Of a stretch of 64,000 nucleotides of DNA, positions 45,668-57,725 are shown piece after piece. The position numbers and the translations under genes are program-made. This DNA comes from Sipunculus nudus (Eukaryota > Annelida > Sipuncula > Golfingiida > Sipunculidae). The notes beneath the pieces were generated by a model. It did not search any database and had not been told where the DNA came from. It saw nothing but the letters and a program-made list of their open reading frames with translations. Location of the stretch: contig CM049308.1 in the NCBI GenBank assembly GCA_026874595.1, positions 15,002,001-15,066,000 of the forward strand, given 5' to 3'. Numbering within the stretch: the stretch's first letter is position 1; each line of letters starts with the position of its first letter.

Positions 45668-46112
45668 AGGCCTTCACATCATACCCTCCCAGAAGTAATC
45701 ACTTAAAAAATGTTTTACTTTTATATATACATATGATTCATAAAATGACACACAACTAGAAATCTGCATCCCAGTGGATACATGCCTCCGCCATGGGAGC
45801 AAAAGTTTCAAAACGCGGGACCTTCTGTGCATTCACTTATCTTTTGGCCCATATTCCGAGATTGATAATGCATAAGTGATTGTATATTTATGAGCATTCC
45901 TTTATGACTCTCCAGAATCCGGAGATGGATCAACATGGAGTTTTTGAACCAACACCAAAACCTAATGGATTCTTCCTTGGATTAATGCCGAAATATCCTG
46001 AAAATTTCATGATAATCCATTTTGTTAATGAATAACACAAACACACACTCAAACAAACACAAACACACCATCACAAACACAAATAGACACGAACGGGCAG
46101 AAGCAATTAAGG
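45668..46112 (+). mobile_element. RTE-like LINE 3' tail, copy 3 (second of a tandem pair)
   Basis: GGAGGCCTTCACATCATACCC and ATGTTTTACTTTTA repeat the start of copy 2 after 616 bp. AATCTGCATCCCAGTGGATA and ATGCCTCCGCCATGGGAGCA match copy 1. It ends in an AACACAAACACAC-rich run. Confidence 0.65.
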
Positions 46113-46129
46113 TGAATACTCAGCTGTAT

Positions 46130-47500
46130 CTAGTGCTACATATCGGCAGCAGGACAGACTATTTTAAAATACCAGTCAGGCCTGCAAACCTGATATATAG
46201 ACTGAACCAGTTTGTGATGGTCTCGAGCTCAGATGGACATCTTGCGGTACCTTGAACAAGTGTGTTGTTGGTGACAGGGAATAATAGACGGTGGCTGATA
46301 AGAGCGGCGGTGACGGTATGATATCCTTTATGTAAGACAAGCACCTCGGTATTATAAACCCGCGGTCACAAGGTGTGATAAACCGCCTCAGAATGTTGAG
46401 CAAAAATATACCGGGCGACAAGGATTCCGCTGATCGTGCTTACGGCTCAAGTCACAAATGGAACAACACTGCACTTTACCATATTGAATTTGGCTTCTAA
46501 GCTCATTTCGCTCGGGCTGTATTTTTATAAGCTGACCGTAAGACGTTTTTGATGAAAAATCGTCCGTCCGCGTGCTTGTTTAGATGCTGGGTCTACATTT
46601 TAGATAGGCTGGTCGCTGGGGGGTATTTGCTTTCGCCAGTAAAAAAATAAAACCAGAAATGAAAGAAGGAATAAAAACAACGATTTAGACGGGTGTTATT
46701 ATTTTGCCATTACGGGCCGATAATCCTTTATAAATAGTTTACAGCGTACAAAACCGCATTACGCTATGTTGTGAAACGCTGTGTGAAGGAGGAATCACGT
46801 TCACAGAAACGACATTGAACGGATCAAAATGTGATTACCCGGGCGGTGAAAAATGTAGCGCTTCCTCTCATACATTATTTATAAAATATATGAAGATAGA
46901 TTATATCTTACAAGTTGTAATACTAGAATACCAAACGACGGAGGGAAAACTGAAACTGCTGCGTTTTATTTTGTATTGAATTTAATAATATCCTTTGGCT
47001 CAATATGGCGTAAGCTGTACCATAACCTTTGTTTGATGTTAAGGAAGGAGTTCGATTTCAAAGTGAACCAAAGTATGCTGACAATAAGCCAGAGAATCCT
47101 TTCTTTTGGATTGTGGATTTTTTTTTTATCACACCGGGCTTGGCTGTTGTATGTCACACTTGAAACTGGTGACTATAAAAAGGGAGATTGTACAACCTTA
47201 TACAATGTACAAAACAGGAGGACATAGACTTTTTGTTGAGTGTATTTCAAAACATTTTTATGTGTTGTGCAATATAACATTATGAGGATAATAACGCCTT
47301 TAACTGACCGGATTGTTTTACAAACCTAAATGAATGACAGAAATAAAAAAAAATACTAATTATAACATTTAATACATATCAAACGTTTCATGCACAGTTG
47401 TTTATATACTAATATATATTGAAATGTCCGTTTTGTTACCTCATTTATTTAATAGCACATTCTCACAGAGCGTACCAAACATTGTAAAAACAACGAAAGC
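46130..47500. other. Non-coding DNA
   Basis: No gene, array or element was recognised. Confidence 0.5.
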
Positions 47501-47509
47501 AGGTTTTTA

Positions 47510-47570
<61 letters not shown>
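47510..47570 (+). repeat. (AAT)n microsatellite
   Basis: About 20 perfect AAT triplets. Confidence 0.95.
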
Positions 47571-49840
47571 GTGATAATCAAAGAAGGCCTCTGAGATCAA
47601 ACGGATTTGTCAACAGTTTTCAACGTTTTTCCCACAGCAGCTGCGCTAACACTTCAGCACTGCAAAAATAAACATATCAACCCACAATATCAATTATGGT
47701 ACATTTGTATTGAATATGGATACAGACTAATGGTTACAGAAAAATGATTGGATAAAGTCTATACATTATTTAATGCTTCGACACTTTAATTCACATTTTC
47801 AATGGATTATACTACTATAAAAATAAAGAATCGTAATATATTTCACTTCGACCATCTTTACCGTATGAAGTTACAGTGCATGCAGTGTTAAGTTTTATCT
47901 TTGACTTTTTAATATTCCGAAAAATATATAAATCGCACCTTGTGTATCTTCAATAAAACCTATATGGGTGGTTCACACACGGGTGTTAGATAAAATTTAT
48001 ATGAGACTTTAAGCTTCCGAGTGACTAATTTAGCATTAAACTGACAAGTTACTTACCTTAGATCCATTGTTAATTAGTTCTCTTTCACTGTAGTACAGTT
48101 TTGTTTACACAAGTGTCAAAAACCATATGTAAGAGAAATGTATACCGTTATACACAGTATATCAACATTTTCAATCCAATTAAACTATAAAAGTTATGTA
48201 AATATTTGCAAAAATATGTGCATTATGTCATGCTTGATGGTCATTTTTGATAACAAGACCATCCCGGCACACAAACTAACTTTCGTGAATTAGACTCTTT
48301 TACGCGTTGTAATGGTTCTGCGTGTGAGTCAAAACAGTCAGCGTGTATTTGCTGACCATTCTAGATCACGTGACCAGAGGGGCGCACCTGCGCATTGGCG
48401 ACATCCCCCAATCAAGAAGAAGAAACATGAAAGAAAAAACACAGATGAATCACCGGCGAGAAGCTAAGCTTGATGTGTGAAGCTGCGCTATACGGTTAGC
48501 ATGTGACGTGGTTGCTGATTGCTATGTTTATGTTTTACACAACTGGTCGCGCCCTGAGCAAATTATATTTTAGCACTCGATTTTAAAATGAAATATTGAC
48601 AGATGCCATAATTTTTTAAGATAACACTGTATTCAAATATATTTACTATGCCTGGTATATGAACTAGCCCCTTTTAATATATTGAATTAGCCCACCGAAC
48701 CATGCTCCCACTGAATTTTTATAATCAACCTTCTTCCAGAAATATAAAATGGGAAATGTACTTTAAATGTTTTGATAGCTATTCAAACACTTTTTACAGC
48801 AAGAATAAGTTCTTTTGCTCCTCTGTGGAAACCTTAATTCCAAGGATATTCATATTGGCCCGAACCTGCGTAAGAACAAAGAGATTTTACAGAAAAGGTT
48901 TTGACCTTTGCCTACAATGAAAGTTTACCTTGGATTTGAAAGCGAGGCTGAAATGTGCTGAAATAAGAAACTGTTTACCGTTGATGGTGGCAGACACGTA
49001 TTTTATCATAAAACACGATGGTTGACAACTCTCTGTATGACCTGTCACGCCGCATCAAGTAAAGCGTCATTCACTCCGTAACCCAGCACAACGTACTCAA
49101 ACCACTGTTAGGCCACGCCAAAAAGTTTTACGGCCACTGAGACAATGGAGCGTGCAAGTGCTTTTACTGGTAGAATCAAAATACGTGAAATGTTGTCAAA
49201 GTACAGAAAAGGCAAAAAAAAAGGTGCAAAAATTCTTGAAATTATGCATATAAAAGACACAAAATATAATCAATGTTCATTGATGTATTTGTTGATTAAG
49301 ATTGTGACCTACACGTCATGATATCTTTGAAGGGATTACAGGACAATCAGGAAATTAATCACCGAAAATTTGAAGCGCATTCACAAAATTTATGATTGTC
49401 AATTAACCTTCAAAGAAGGGGGGGGGGTGACTACCAGGCAAAGGAGTGTAATCAAAGTTCATTCAACGGACACCTTAAATATAAACATTTTTATAACTAT
49501 ATATATACACATATATACCTTTAGTTGTCTACACATTTCAATTATATTGCGATTAATAACAAGATGTTTGAAATATAAGGTATTATTTTTATAAGGTATT
49601 ATGTAAATTCTAAACCAGGTCTAAAAATATAATATTTCAAAGTAATCTCAGAGATGGAAACAACGTTTATAATTCTAATTTTTAATGTATTTAATATGCA
49701 ATATATAAATATTATTCTTTGAATATCAGAGAGATGATTACATACATTGACCACCCTCCCCCCCCCCCCCTTGCTAAAAAGTGGGGGATAGGATATATAC
49801 CTCCATTTCCCTTTGTATTGACGCGCCTGCGAACATCACT
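47571..49840. other. Non-coding DNA with short G and C homopolymers
   Basis: G10 at 49418-49427 and C13 at 49758-49770. No gene or element was recognised. Confidence 0.5.
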
Positions 49841-49841
49841 T

Positions 49842-50297
49842 TTTTAGCTCAGCTGACTGTAAGTCATCTGAGCTATAGCGATCACTCTTTGTCTGTCGTC
49901 TGTCCGGCCATCTGGCCGTCTGTCCGTTAACAAGGCACAAAGCGTAACCACTGGACCTGGAATCTTCTTACTTTACATCCAGAGAGGTCCATTAAAAATC
50001 TGACATCCTGAGAGTTCCTCAAAAGTTCTCCCCAGAAACCTGAAATTTGTTATATTCTCAGAGTTTTTGGGTATGTTTGAGCATCCCAGAAATAATGCAA
50101 ATACACACAAATTGCCAGATTCCTCATGAAAGGCTGGTTGGATTGTCATCAAATTTGTTGTGCTTATTGGCCTTTATGAACTTAAGCTAATATGCATGAA
50201 CAATGATGCCACCTATCTTAATTGGTTGTCTGTGCAAGGACATATTATCAACATGTCAGTCGACTGAGCCCCATGACCCATGGGTCACTTGTTTAAG
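49842..50297 (+). mobile_element. Small non-autonomous element with hairpins near both ends
   Basis: The left end has AGCTCAG (49846-49852) and TGACT (49854-49858) pairing with AGTCA (49862-49866) and CTGAGCT (49868-49874). This is a 13-position stem with one mismatch and a 3-base loop. Next come CTGTC/GTCCG-rich words. The right end has the perfect palindromes CAGTCGACTG (50257-50266) and TGACCCATGGGTCA (50274-50287), then CTTGTTT. The left terminus recurs inverted at 6420-6445. There is no coding region, so it would depend on another element's enzyme. Confidence 0.65.
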
Positions 50298-50299
50298 TG

Positions 50300-50825
50300 T
50301 GGCCTAGCTACGTTTCATAGTCTGCACCACAGATAAGATAACCGGATCACTGTGTTAACCCCTATGACATAACGAGAAACATTCAATTCCTAAATTCTTC
50401 CGCCTTCAACTTTAGCTAACGCCAGATTTGTTGTCATATTCATCAATATGTAGGATCCATCCCGCGTTATAACAGTAAAACTAATATAGGGGTAAAGGAA
50501 GCTTAAATTAAAAAAATACTAAATAACAAACTATCATAGAGACTACTACTAAGGGGTGGAATCAAGAGCGGGTTAAAGTGGGTGCGTAATAAAATTTAAA
50601 TATAGTACAGCAAGCTAGACAGAATTTGTTTCCTCCTGGGAATATTCCGTGCACCATTTATAACGTGAAAGCAACGTACACCAGGAAACTCTTACACTGA
50701 CGTATAGCCTGGGTGGTACGAATGCATGCACGCAACATAGTGGAATGGTTATGTGTATAGATGTCTACGACGTACACTTGACCATAACTATAGGAATAGT
50801 ATTATAACTTAGTATAATGGGTTTT
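50300..50825. other. Non-coding DNA
   Basis: No feature was recognised. Confidence 0.5.
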
Positions 50826-50830
50826 TTAAC

Positions 50831-52372
50831 AGGTTTCTGTATTTCGGGTTTTGTGTACATGGTGATGAGGTTACTCTTTTTCACGTTTAGTTCCCGGCGG
50901 ATAGTAGTTCCGCAAATTAAGTTTTGCGTACATGATGACGTAGTTTCTGTATTTCATGATTTGTAAACATGGTAATAAGGTTTCTGTTTTCAGGTTTTGT
51001 GTGCATAGGAAAAAGAATACAGTTTTTCAAGTTTTGTGTACATACAGGGTGTCAGGTTTCTGCATTTTAAATTTTGTGTACATTGTGATAAGATTTCTGT
51101 TTTTTTTCAATTTTGTGTACATGGTGATCAGGTTTCGGTATTTCATGCTTTGTACACATGGATAAGATTTCTGTATTTCAGGTTTTGTATACATGGGAAT
51201 GAGTTTTCTGTATTACATGATTTGTGTGCAGGGGGATAAGATTTCTCTGTTTCATACTTTGTTTACATGTAGATTTTTGTATTTCAAGCTTTGTGTACAT
51301 GGAGATCAGATTTCTGTATTTCAGTCTTTGTATACATGGAGATCAGATTTCTGTATTTCTTGCTTTGTGTACATGGGGATAAGATTTCTGTATTTCAGTC
51401 TTTTTGTACATGTAGATTTCGATTTATGTATTTCGGGTTTTGTATAATGTGGGTAAGATATTTGTATTTCAAGCTTTGTGTACATGGAGATCAGATTTCT
51501 GTATTCTAGTCTTTGTGTACATAGGAATAACATTTCTGTATTTCTTGCTTTGTGTACATGGAGATCAGATTTCTGTATTTCTTGCTCTGTGTACATGGAG
51601 ATCAGATTTCTGTATTTCTTGCTTTGTGTACATGGAGATCAGATTTCTGTATTCCAGGCTTTGTGTAGATGGTGATAAGATTTCTGTATTTCTTGCTTTG
51701 TGTACATGGAGATCAGATTTCTGTATTTCTTGCTTTGTGTACATGGAGATCAGATTTCTGTATTCCAGGCTTTGTGTAGATGGTGATAAGATTTCTGTAT
51801 TTCTTGCTTTGTGTACATGGAGATCAGATTTCTGTATTTCTTGCTTTGTGTACATGGAGATCAGATTTCTGTATTTCTTGCTCTGTGTACATGGAGATCA
51901 GATTTCTGTATTTCTTGCTTTGTGTACATGGAGATCAGATTTCTGTATTTCAGTCTTTGCGTGTGTACATGGAGATCAGATTTCTGTATTTCTTGCTTTG
52001 TGTACATGGGGATAAGGTTTCTGTATTTCAGTCTTTGTGTACATGTAGATTTTGATTTATGTATTTCGGGTTTTGTATAATGTGGGTAAGATTCTTGTTT
52101 TTCAAGCTTTGTGTACATGGAGATCAGATTTCTGTATTCCAGTCTTTGTGTACATGGGAATAACATTTCTGTATTTCTTGCTTTGTGTACATGGAGATCA
52201 GATTTCTGTATTTCTTGCTTTGTGTACATGGAGATCAGATTTCTGTATTTCTTGCTTTGTGTACATGAAGATCAGATTTCTGTATTCCAGGCTTTGTGTA
52301 CATGGAGATCAAATTTCTGTATTCCAGGCTTTGTGTACATGGTGATAAGATTTTTGTATTTCAGACTTTGTT
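50831..52372 (+). repeat. 37-bp satellite array (~42 units)
   Basis: The consensus is GTGTACATGGAGATCAGATT followed by TCTGTATTTCTTGCTTT. The left flank is more diverged than the centre. A three-unit (111-bp) higher-order period is seen at about 51650-51800. A longer block recurs after about 633 bp: the CGGGTTTTGTATAATGTGGG marker lies at 51434 and 52067. Long frames (up to 191 codons) follow from 111 bp being a multiple of three and are not genes. Confidence 0.9.
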
Positions 52373-52784
52373 TAATTTTAATACTAGGTCAAACGGGAAA
52401 CTGGATCTTACCAAAGAACCATAGCCAGGGCCGTAACCAGCCCACACTGTTGATCAAGTTTTGTTTAATTCAGAAAATTAAATATCTGCTTGTGAAAATT
52501 ATAGTATGAAAGAAGATTTGACAAATTATTAATGTATTCTTCATTTGCAACCATTTATAGACAGAAAGAAAAATATCCCCGGGCATTTCTCGTGAGATCA
52601 TTGGCAGTAATAAACCATAGATTCCTACGAGTGAAAAGAATTTGGAGAGTCGACAAGCGACTACAGTTATAGGCCAAATCAAAGAGGTATGGATAAAGTG
52701 AAGCATGAGATTTTTCCTGATATGACAGCCATCCAAAATCTGTAAAAAAAGTATCCAAAAACAACGATGGACGAAACTAAAAAT
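52373..52784. other. Non-coding DNA
   Basis: No feature was recognised between the 37-bp satellite and the core-family array. Confidence 0.5.
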
Positions 52785-53010
52785 ATATTATAGGTGGCAA
52801 TCCAAGTCAGATGTGAAAGATACCATATTAGATCTATAGGCATGCGAAATTTCAGGTCGAAACGTCAAACCACACCTGAGATAAATGCATAATGCATTTT
52901 ACAAATACATGATTATAGGTGACGACACCTGTCAGGTGAATAAGAAAGATTTCCAAGAGGGATGATTTTAGGCTGGTACATTGAACGACTACATTCGGAA
53001 CACCTCGGCA
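52785..53010 (+). repeat. Two units of the GGTGGCGCCACC-core family
   Basis: Core-like words at 52793 (GGTGGCAATCC) and 52919-52930 (GGTGACGACACC) are 126 bp apart. The first unit carries CATGCGAAATTTCAGG and CACACCTGAGATAAATGC, as in the other arrays. Confidence 0.7.
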
Positions 53011-53599
53011 AAATCCGTTAGTCTGTAGCCTCGGATGTATCTATAGCCGAACGATTCAGCACCAGTTATGAGGACGTTCCCCGGGAATCCACTGGTGTGC
53101 CATTTCTGTTGACTCGTCTAAGAAATAATCATAGTTTCCGACAGAATACATTGATTTGACATTACATTATGTATTGTGTGGGCTCGATATGGTGCAAAAC
53201 ATCAAACATGACCAGGTTCCGACAGTAATTAAACTGGAAAGTTCAGTTTATCACAAATGCCTCATATACATCGCCAACAGGGATGGACTTCCTGGGATGA
53301 ACTGAATCCTCGTGCGCTCCAAATCAGTATATTTGGGATTTTTCAAAATATTTCTTGGATGAGTGTTATCTTTGGCTTAAAAGTTAGAATCTATGAGAAT
53401 TGGAAGAACACATTGTTTTACTCTAACATAGCGCATAACAGGTATGCAGTTGACCTGGCCTTGACCTTGCCTTGCCGGAACACTTTTCATGACGACCCCT
53501 ATGTACATCCAAGGCTAGAAGCCAACGGATTCGGCCTAAGTGTGCCGAATGGGCACTCCTGAGATATGTGTTCACCCTGCAAAGATGCACAAATGAACA

Positions 53600-54200
53600 T
53601 CATACAAAAACAATTATAGGTGGCGCCACCAGTCTTGTGAACTTGATAAAGCAATCCAAGGACTAAGGACATGCAAAGTTTCAGGGCGATACATTCAGTT
53701 ACTCCTGAGATAAAGGCATCAATTTATTCGTTAATACGTGATTGTAGGTGGCGCTACCAGTCACTCATACGAGAAATCTACCCAAGGTAGATGAACATAC
53801 AAAATTTCAGGCCATTACGCGAAACACTCCTGAGAATAGGGCATCATGGATCAACGAAAAATTGGATAGTAGGTGGCGTCACCTTTCTGGTCTATGAAAA
53901 TCTATTCAAGACGGATAAACATGCAAAATATCTGGCTGATACATCCATCCATTCTTGAAATATGAAAATTTTAACCAAAACAGATTTATGAATAAACGCT
54001 TCGCGACAATGATTGTAGGAGGTGCCCCCGGGCTTGCGTATGAGATGAAGGTATCCAAGATCTACGGAAATGGATATTTCAACCCAACACATTGAATCAC
54101 TTCTGAGATATGTGCTATTTTCATGGAAGAAAGACGCACAGATGGACACTACGCAAAAAGGACAGCAAGTGGCGCCACCGATCTTTGGTAGGCACGAGTT
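53600..54200 (+). repeat. Five-unit array of the GGTGGCGCCACC-core family
   Basis: Cores lie at 53619-53630 (perfect), 53747-53758, 53872-53883, about 54018 (degenerate) and 54168-54179 (10 of 12). Spacing is 125-150 bp. Between them are ATCCAAG, ACATGCAAAxTTTCAGG, GATACATxxA and CTCCTGAGATAAxGGCATC. This is the same family as at 5.2-9.1 kb. Confidence 0.8.
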
Positions 54201-54690
54201 CACATGTAACCAAATAATTATGCCGGGTTTTAGAAAGTTCGGTCTAAGGCTGTCAGAAGCGTTCTTCGTAGACAAACGCTGTGTCGGTGGCCTTCAAAAC
54301 ATAGTATCTGGCTATCCGCAAAACACTGTTTTGGTTGGTACAAAGACTAAGTTACATTTTTGGCATTAATTGAATTTTTTAACCATTTTTAATTCATTTA
54401 TGATATAGTTCTTTGTTTTTAGCAATTGAAATTATTTCGAGAAAGTTGCAGATCTAGGCTAATTTTTGGCAGGATTTAAATGTTATTGGATTTCAACCTA
54501 AAGGATCCTCTGATATAATCGCTGATATGAACTAGCACAAGAGTATATTTTCAACTCTACCAAAAACAAGACCAACGTTTTCTTAATTGTTTCGTGAAAC
54601 AGATTTATAACTATATTGTATATTTCCTTTTACCTGAACGCAAGGACACATGAAAATCAGCGGAAACATGTCCTCTGTAAATCGTGGAGG
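54201..54690. other. Non-coding DNA
   Basis: No feature was recognised. Confidence 0.5.
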
Positions 54691-54691
54691 A

Positions 54692-54692
<1 letters not shown>

Positions 54693-54752
<60 letters not shown>
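54693..54752 (+). repeat. (TA)n microsatellite
   Basis: About 30 uninterrupted TA units. Confidence 0.95.
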
Positions 54753-54754
<2 letters not shown>

Positions 54755-56238
54755 CCTTTTAGATGCTCAATATATTTATTCACGTTAATAACGTCTGTCT
54801 TCAGTTTGCAGCTATGTGTGGGCAATTCCCCCTAGCATAACCTGAGTTTTACAAATTGATTAAATGCGTATAATCAACAAAAAGGGGTACGCCTTTTCCC
54901 GTCCACTGCTGAAGGGGCCATAAAGGTCGCCTGTCAATCAACATGTCAACAACTTTGTGCAAAATCTGTTTTTGACGTCAGCAAAAGGGAAATATCTGGA
55001 GGTTGGATAAGTCTCTATTTGGACAATATAATGAACATATTTGTCAGATACTGTCATACTAGGAACAACATTAGTTTAAACGCATGTTTAAAGTTTTTAA
55101 ATGTGTTAAAATAAGTTAATGTTTTAAAAATAATTTTTATTTAATTTGTTGAGGAATTTTTTTTAATTACAATACGTTATCAATATTATGTCAGTCTTTC
55201 ATTGCCGGCAGTAGAAGATTTCAGCTTTAATAATTACGGGTTATAACTGATGGATCGGTGTCATGTGACAGCATTATGTTTTCGCCATTATAATAATCCA
55301 AAACTAAAAAGGTCTCAAGCTATTATTTTCCGAAGGCGCTGGGCGCATCAATACGTTTCAGATTTGATCTTTATCAGTCATTCACGCTCGTTAGGATGAT
55401 CTGTCACAGACATCCATGACAAAAGCAGCAAATTATCAGTTAGCATCTTCTGCGGTTTGGCATCAAGCGTTGAAAACTAAGGGATTACGCCAGAGAAACT
55501 CTCCAGACCTATTTGTCTTACGAAGTCCTGCTTGCATCTCGTGTTGTTATCAATTGAAAATTTGTCAGGCTCATTTCGACGTTAGATGATCGTGTGAATT
55601 ATTAAGTGCTTGTTCAGAAGCACACGGGTGTGCTCTGTTTCCTAAAACTTGCGCTCGCTAAGTCTACATGATCGCATGGTTTCAGTCGCAGCAGGAACAT
55701 TCGGTTTCAGGTTTATCATTGTAATAAATCACTCGATCGTTCCCTACTTGGGCCACAACGGGTTGGAAATAAATAGAGCGAAAAGAAGATAAATGTCTCG
55801 GTGGCCTTTTGAAAATGGTGTCAAATTTAGATAAATTGGGGCCTTCTCAGGGTAATCAGTAAAATTATTAAGAAAATGAGAGAGAAATGACAGTGCGATA
55901 ATTGAACATGCTAAATGGTAATTTCCTCCTTATTTAAATCGATGCGTAACGCACTGTGAAATGAGAGGAGAACAAAAATATGTGTAAAATTTAAAGCAGT
56001 ATCTGAATTGAAAATAAATCATTGAATTATTATAAGGATCTTTGCGCAGTCCTAGAGAGTAAATGGTCATATATACATGATCCTTATTTCAAAGTTTTTT
56101 TTTATCTTGTTGTTATAAAAAGTATTATTAAATCTCCATTATTTTCTCATGTTTTTAATATTATATGAATTGCACACACACATACACCCTCACACACACA
56201 GACACACAAACAAATATATAAATATATAAATAATATAT
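54753..56238. other. Non-coding DNA
   Basis: No gene or array was recognised. A CACACA-rich and TATAAATA-rich patch lies at 56170-56236, next to the LTR. Confidence 0.5.
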
Positions 56239-56492
56239 TGTTACGGAACTTAATAACAACAGATCACGTAGTCGTGAGCATTCATTTTGTTACGGAGATA
56301 AATAAAAATCAGATTCTGTAACACTAGGCAGCGTGAAATGTCTAGGGGAATGAATAAAAAAGTCAGTGATTTTTTGTTAACAAATAATTATAATTTATTC
56401 TTAAAACAATCCTAACATTACGATACACTAAATCAATACAGTTAAACAGTATAACAGCGGTATAACAACAAATAGATAAAAAGCCCGTAATA
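56239..56492 (+). mobile_element. Internally deleted 5' LTR of a Gypsy-like retrotransposon
   Basis: It begins TGTTACGGAAC and matches the reverse complement of the solo LTR at 33739-34746 for the first ~200 bp. It ends GTAATA, one base from the expected GTAACA, directly before a primer-binding site. About 750 bp of the full LTR, including the tandem units, are missing. Confidence 0.75.
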
Positions 56493-56493
56493 T

Positions 56494-56511
56494 TGAGGGC
56501 TCGTCTGGGAT
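56494..56511 (+). promoter_or_regulatory. Primer-binding site, tRNA-Pro type
   Basis: TGAGGGCTCGTCTGGGAT starts two bases past the LTR end. It differs at two positions from the proline-tRNA primer-binding site that I remember from gammaretroviruses (TGGGGGCTCGTCCGGGAT). Its position fixes the LTR boundary and the orientation of the element. Confidence 0.7.
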
Positions 56512-56652
56512 GCTTAATAGTTTTGACAATTTATTAGCCTTGACCTGGACATTGTTTTATCATACATTGTTTACAAGATTACATATTGTTTACAGTACAT
56601 TGTTTACAGGAATTATCTCAGTGTTTTTTTGTTATTGTTTTAACATCTTAAC

Positions 56653-57001
56653 ATGGCAGATTTCAAACCTCAGATATTTGTTGACGATCCCGACCCTGAT
56701 CAACAAAAGGAACAAGTTGACAAAGGAAGAGTTGTTGCGTTTGGGACATCCCTTAGGGGGTAAGTGCGAGAAAAAGCTTTGAGAAAGCCTGATATCATTG
56801 CAAGTTGAAACATAAAAAAATGACAGCCTTGCTATGCAATTAGATATGAAAAAGTTGGAAATGCAACAAGAGCTAGCATTAAAAGAGAGGTAAGAAAGGT
56901 AAGAAAGAGAAAGACTAGAAAAAGAAAAAGAATTTTAGTTAAAACGACTGGAATAAGAAAGACTTAAACTAGATTTCAAATATTCAAAGAACTGGACGAT
57001 C
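56653..57001 (+). pseudogene. Decayed gag-like start
   Basis: An ATG at 56653, about 140 bp after the primer-binding site, opens 36 codons (start MADFKPQIFVDDPDPD) before a TAA at 56761. The DNA beyond still reads as Lys/Glu-rich stretches in changing frames with several stops (to about 56990). This fits the amino-terminal region of a retrotransposon gag gene inactivated by stops and frameshifts. No protease, reverse transcriptase or integrase sequence is seen downstream. Confidence 0.4.
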
Positions 57002-57725
57002 TGACCATGAGAAACAAACTAGAGCATATGATATGACCTTTAGAAACAAACTAGAGCATATGATATGAACATGAGAAGCAAACAAGAACATATGATTTGA
57101 CCATGAGAAACAAACTAGAGCATATGATTTGACCATGAGAAACAAAAGTAGAGCAATATGACATGGCCATGAGAAACAAACTAGGGCATATGATATGAAC
57201 ATGAAAAAAAACAAACAAGAACATATGATTTGACCATGAGAAACAAACAAGAGCGTATGATTTGACCATGAGAAACAAACAAGAGCGTATGATTTGACCA
57301 TGAGAAACAAACTAGAACATACGATATGACAATGAGAAACAAACTAGAACATATGATATGACAATGAGAAACAAACAAGAACATATGATTTGAACATGAG
57401 AAACAAACTAGAACATATGATATGACCATGAGAAACAAACTAGAGCATATGATATGACAATGAGAAACAAACTAGAGCATATTATATGACAAAGAGAAAC
57501 AGACTGGAGCATATGATTTGACCATGAGAAACAAACTAGAACATATGATATGACCATGAGAAACAAACTAGAGCATATGATTTGACCATGAGAAACAAAC
57601 TAAAGCATATGATATGAACATGAAAAAAAAAAACTAGAACATATGATATGACCATGAGAAACAAACTAGAGCATATGATTTGACCATGAAAAACAAACTA
57701 GAGCATATGATGTGACCATAAGAAA
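57002..57725 (+). repeat. 32-bp minisatellite (~22 units) in the retroelement
   Basis: The consensus is TGACCATGAGAAACAAACTA followed by GAGCATATGATT. Variants include ATATGA and AACAAG. A period of 32 is not a multiple of three, so the array cannot encode a repeated protein. It lies directly after the gag-like remnant and probably expanded after the gene died. Confidence 0.9.

Noticed and set aside
51440-52509. Open frames of up to 191 codons on both strands of the 37-bp array
   Set aside because: They follow from the satellite period (three units make 111 bp, a multiple of three). Frames are open on both strands at once and have no signal, domain or start context.
57002-57725. CRISPR-like array of ~32-bp units
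   Set aside because: The repeats are directly adjacent with no unique spacers, the setting is eukaryotic, and the array lies in a decayed retrotransposon.
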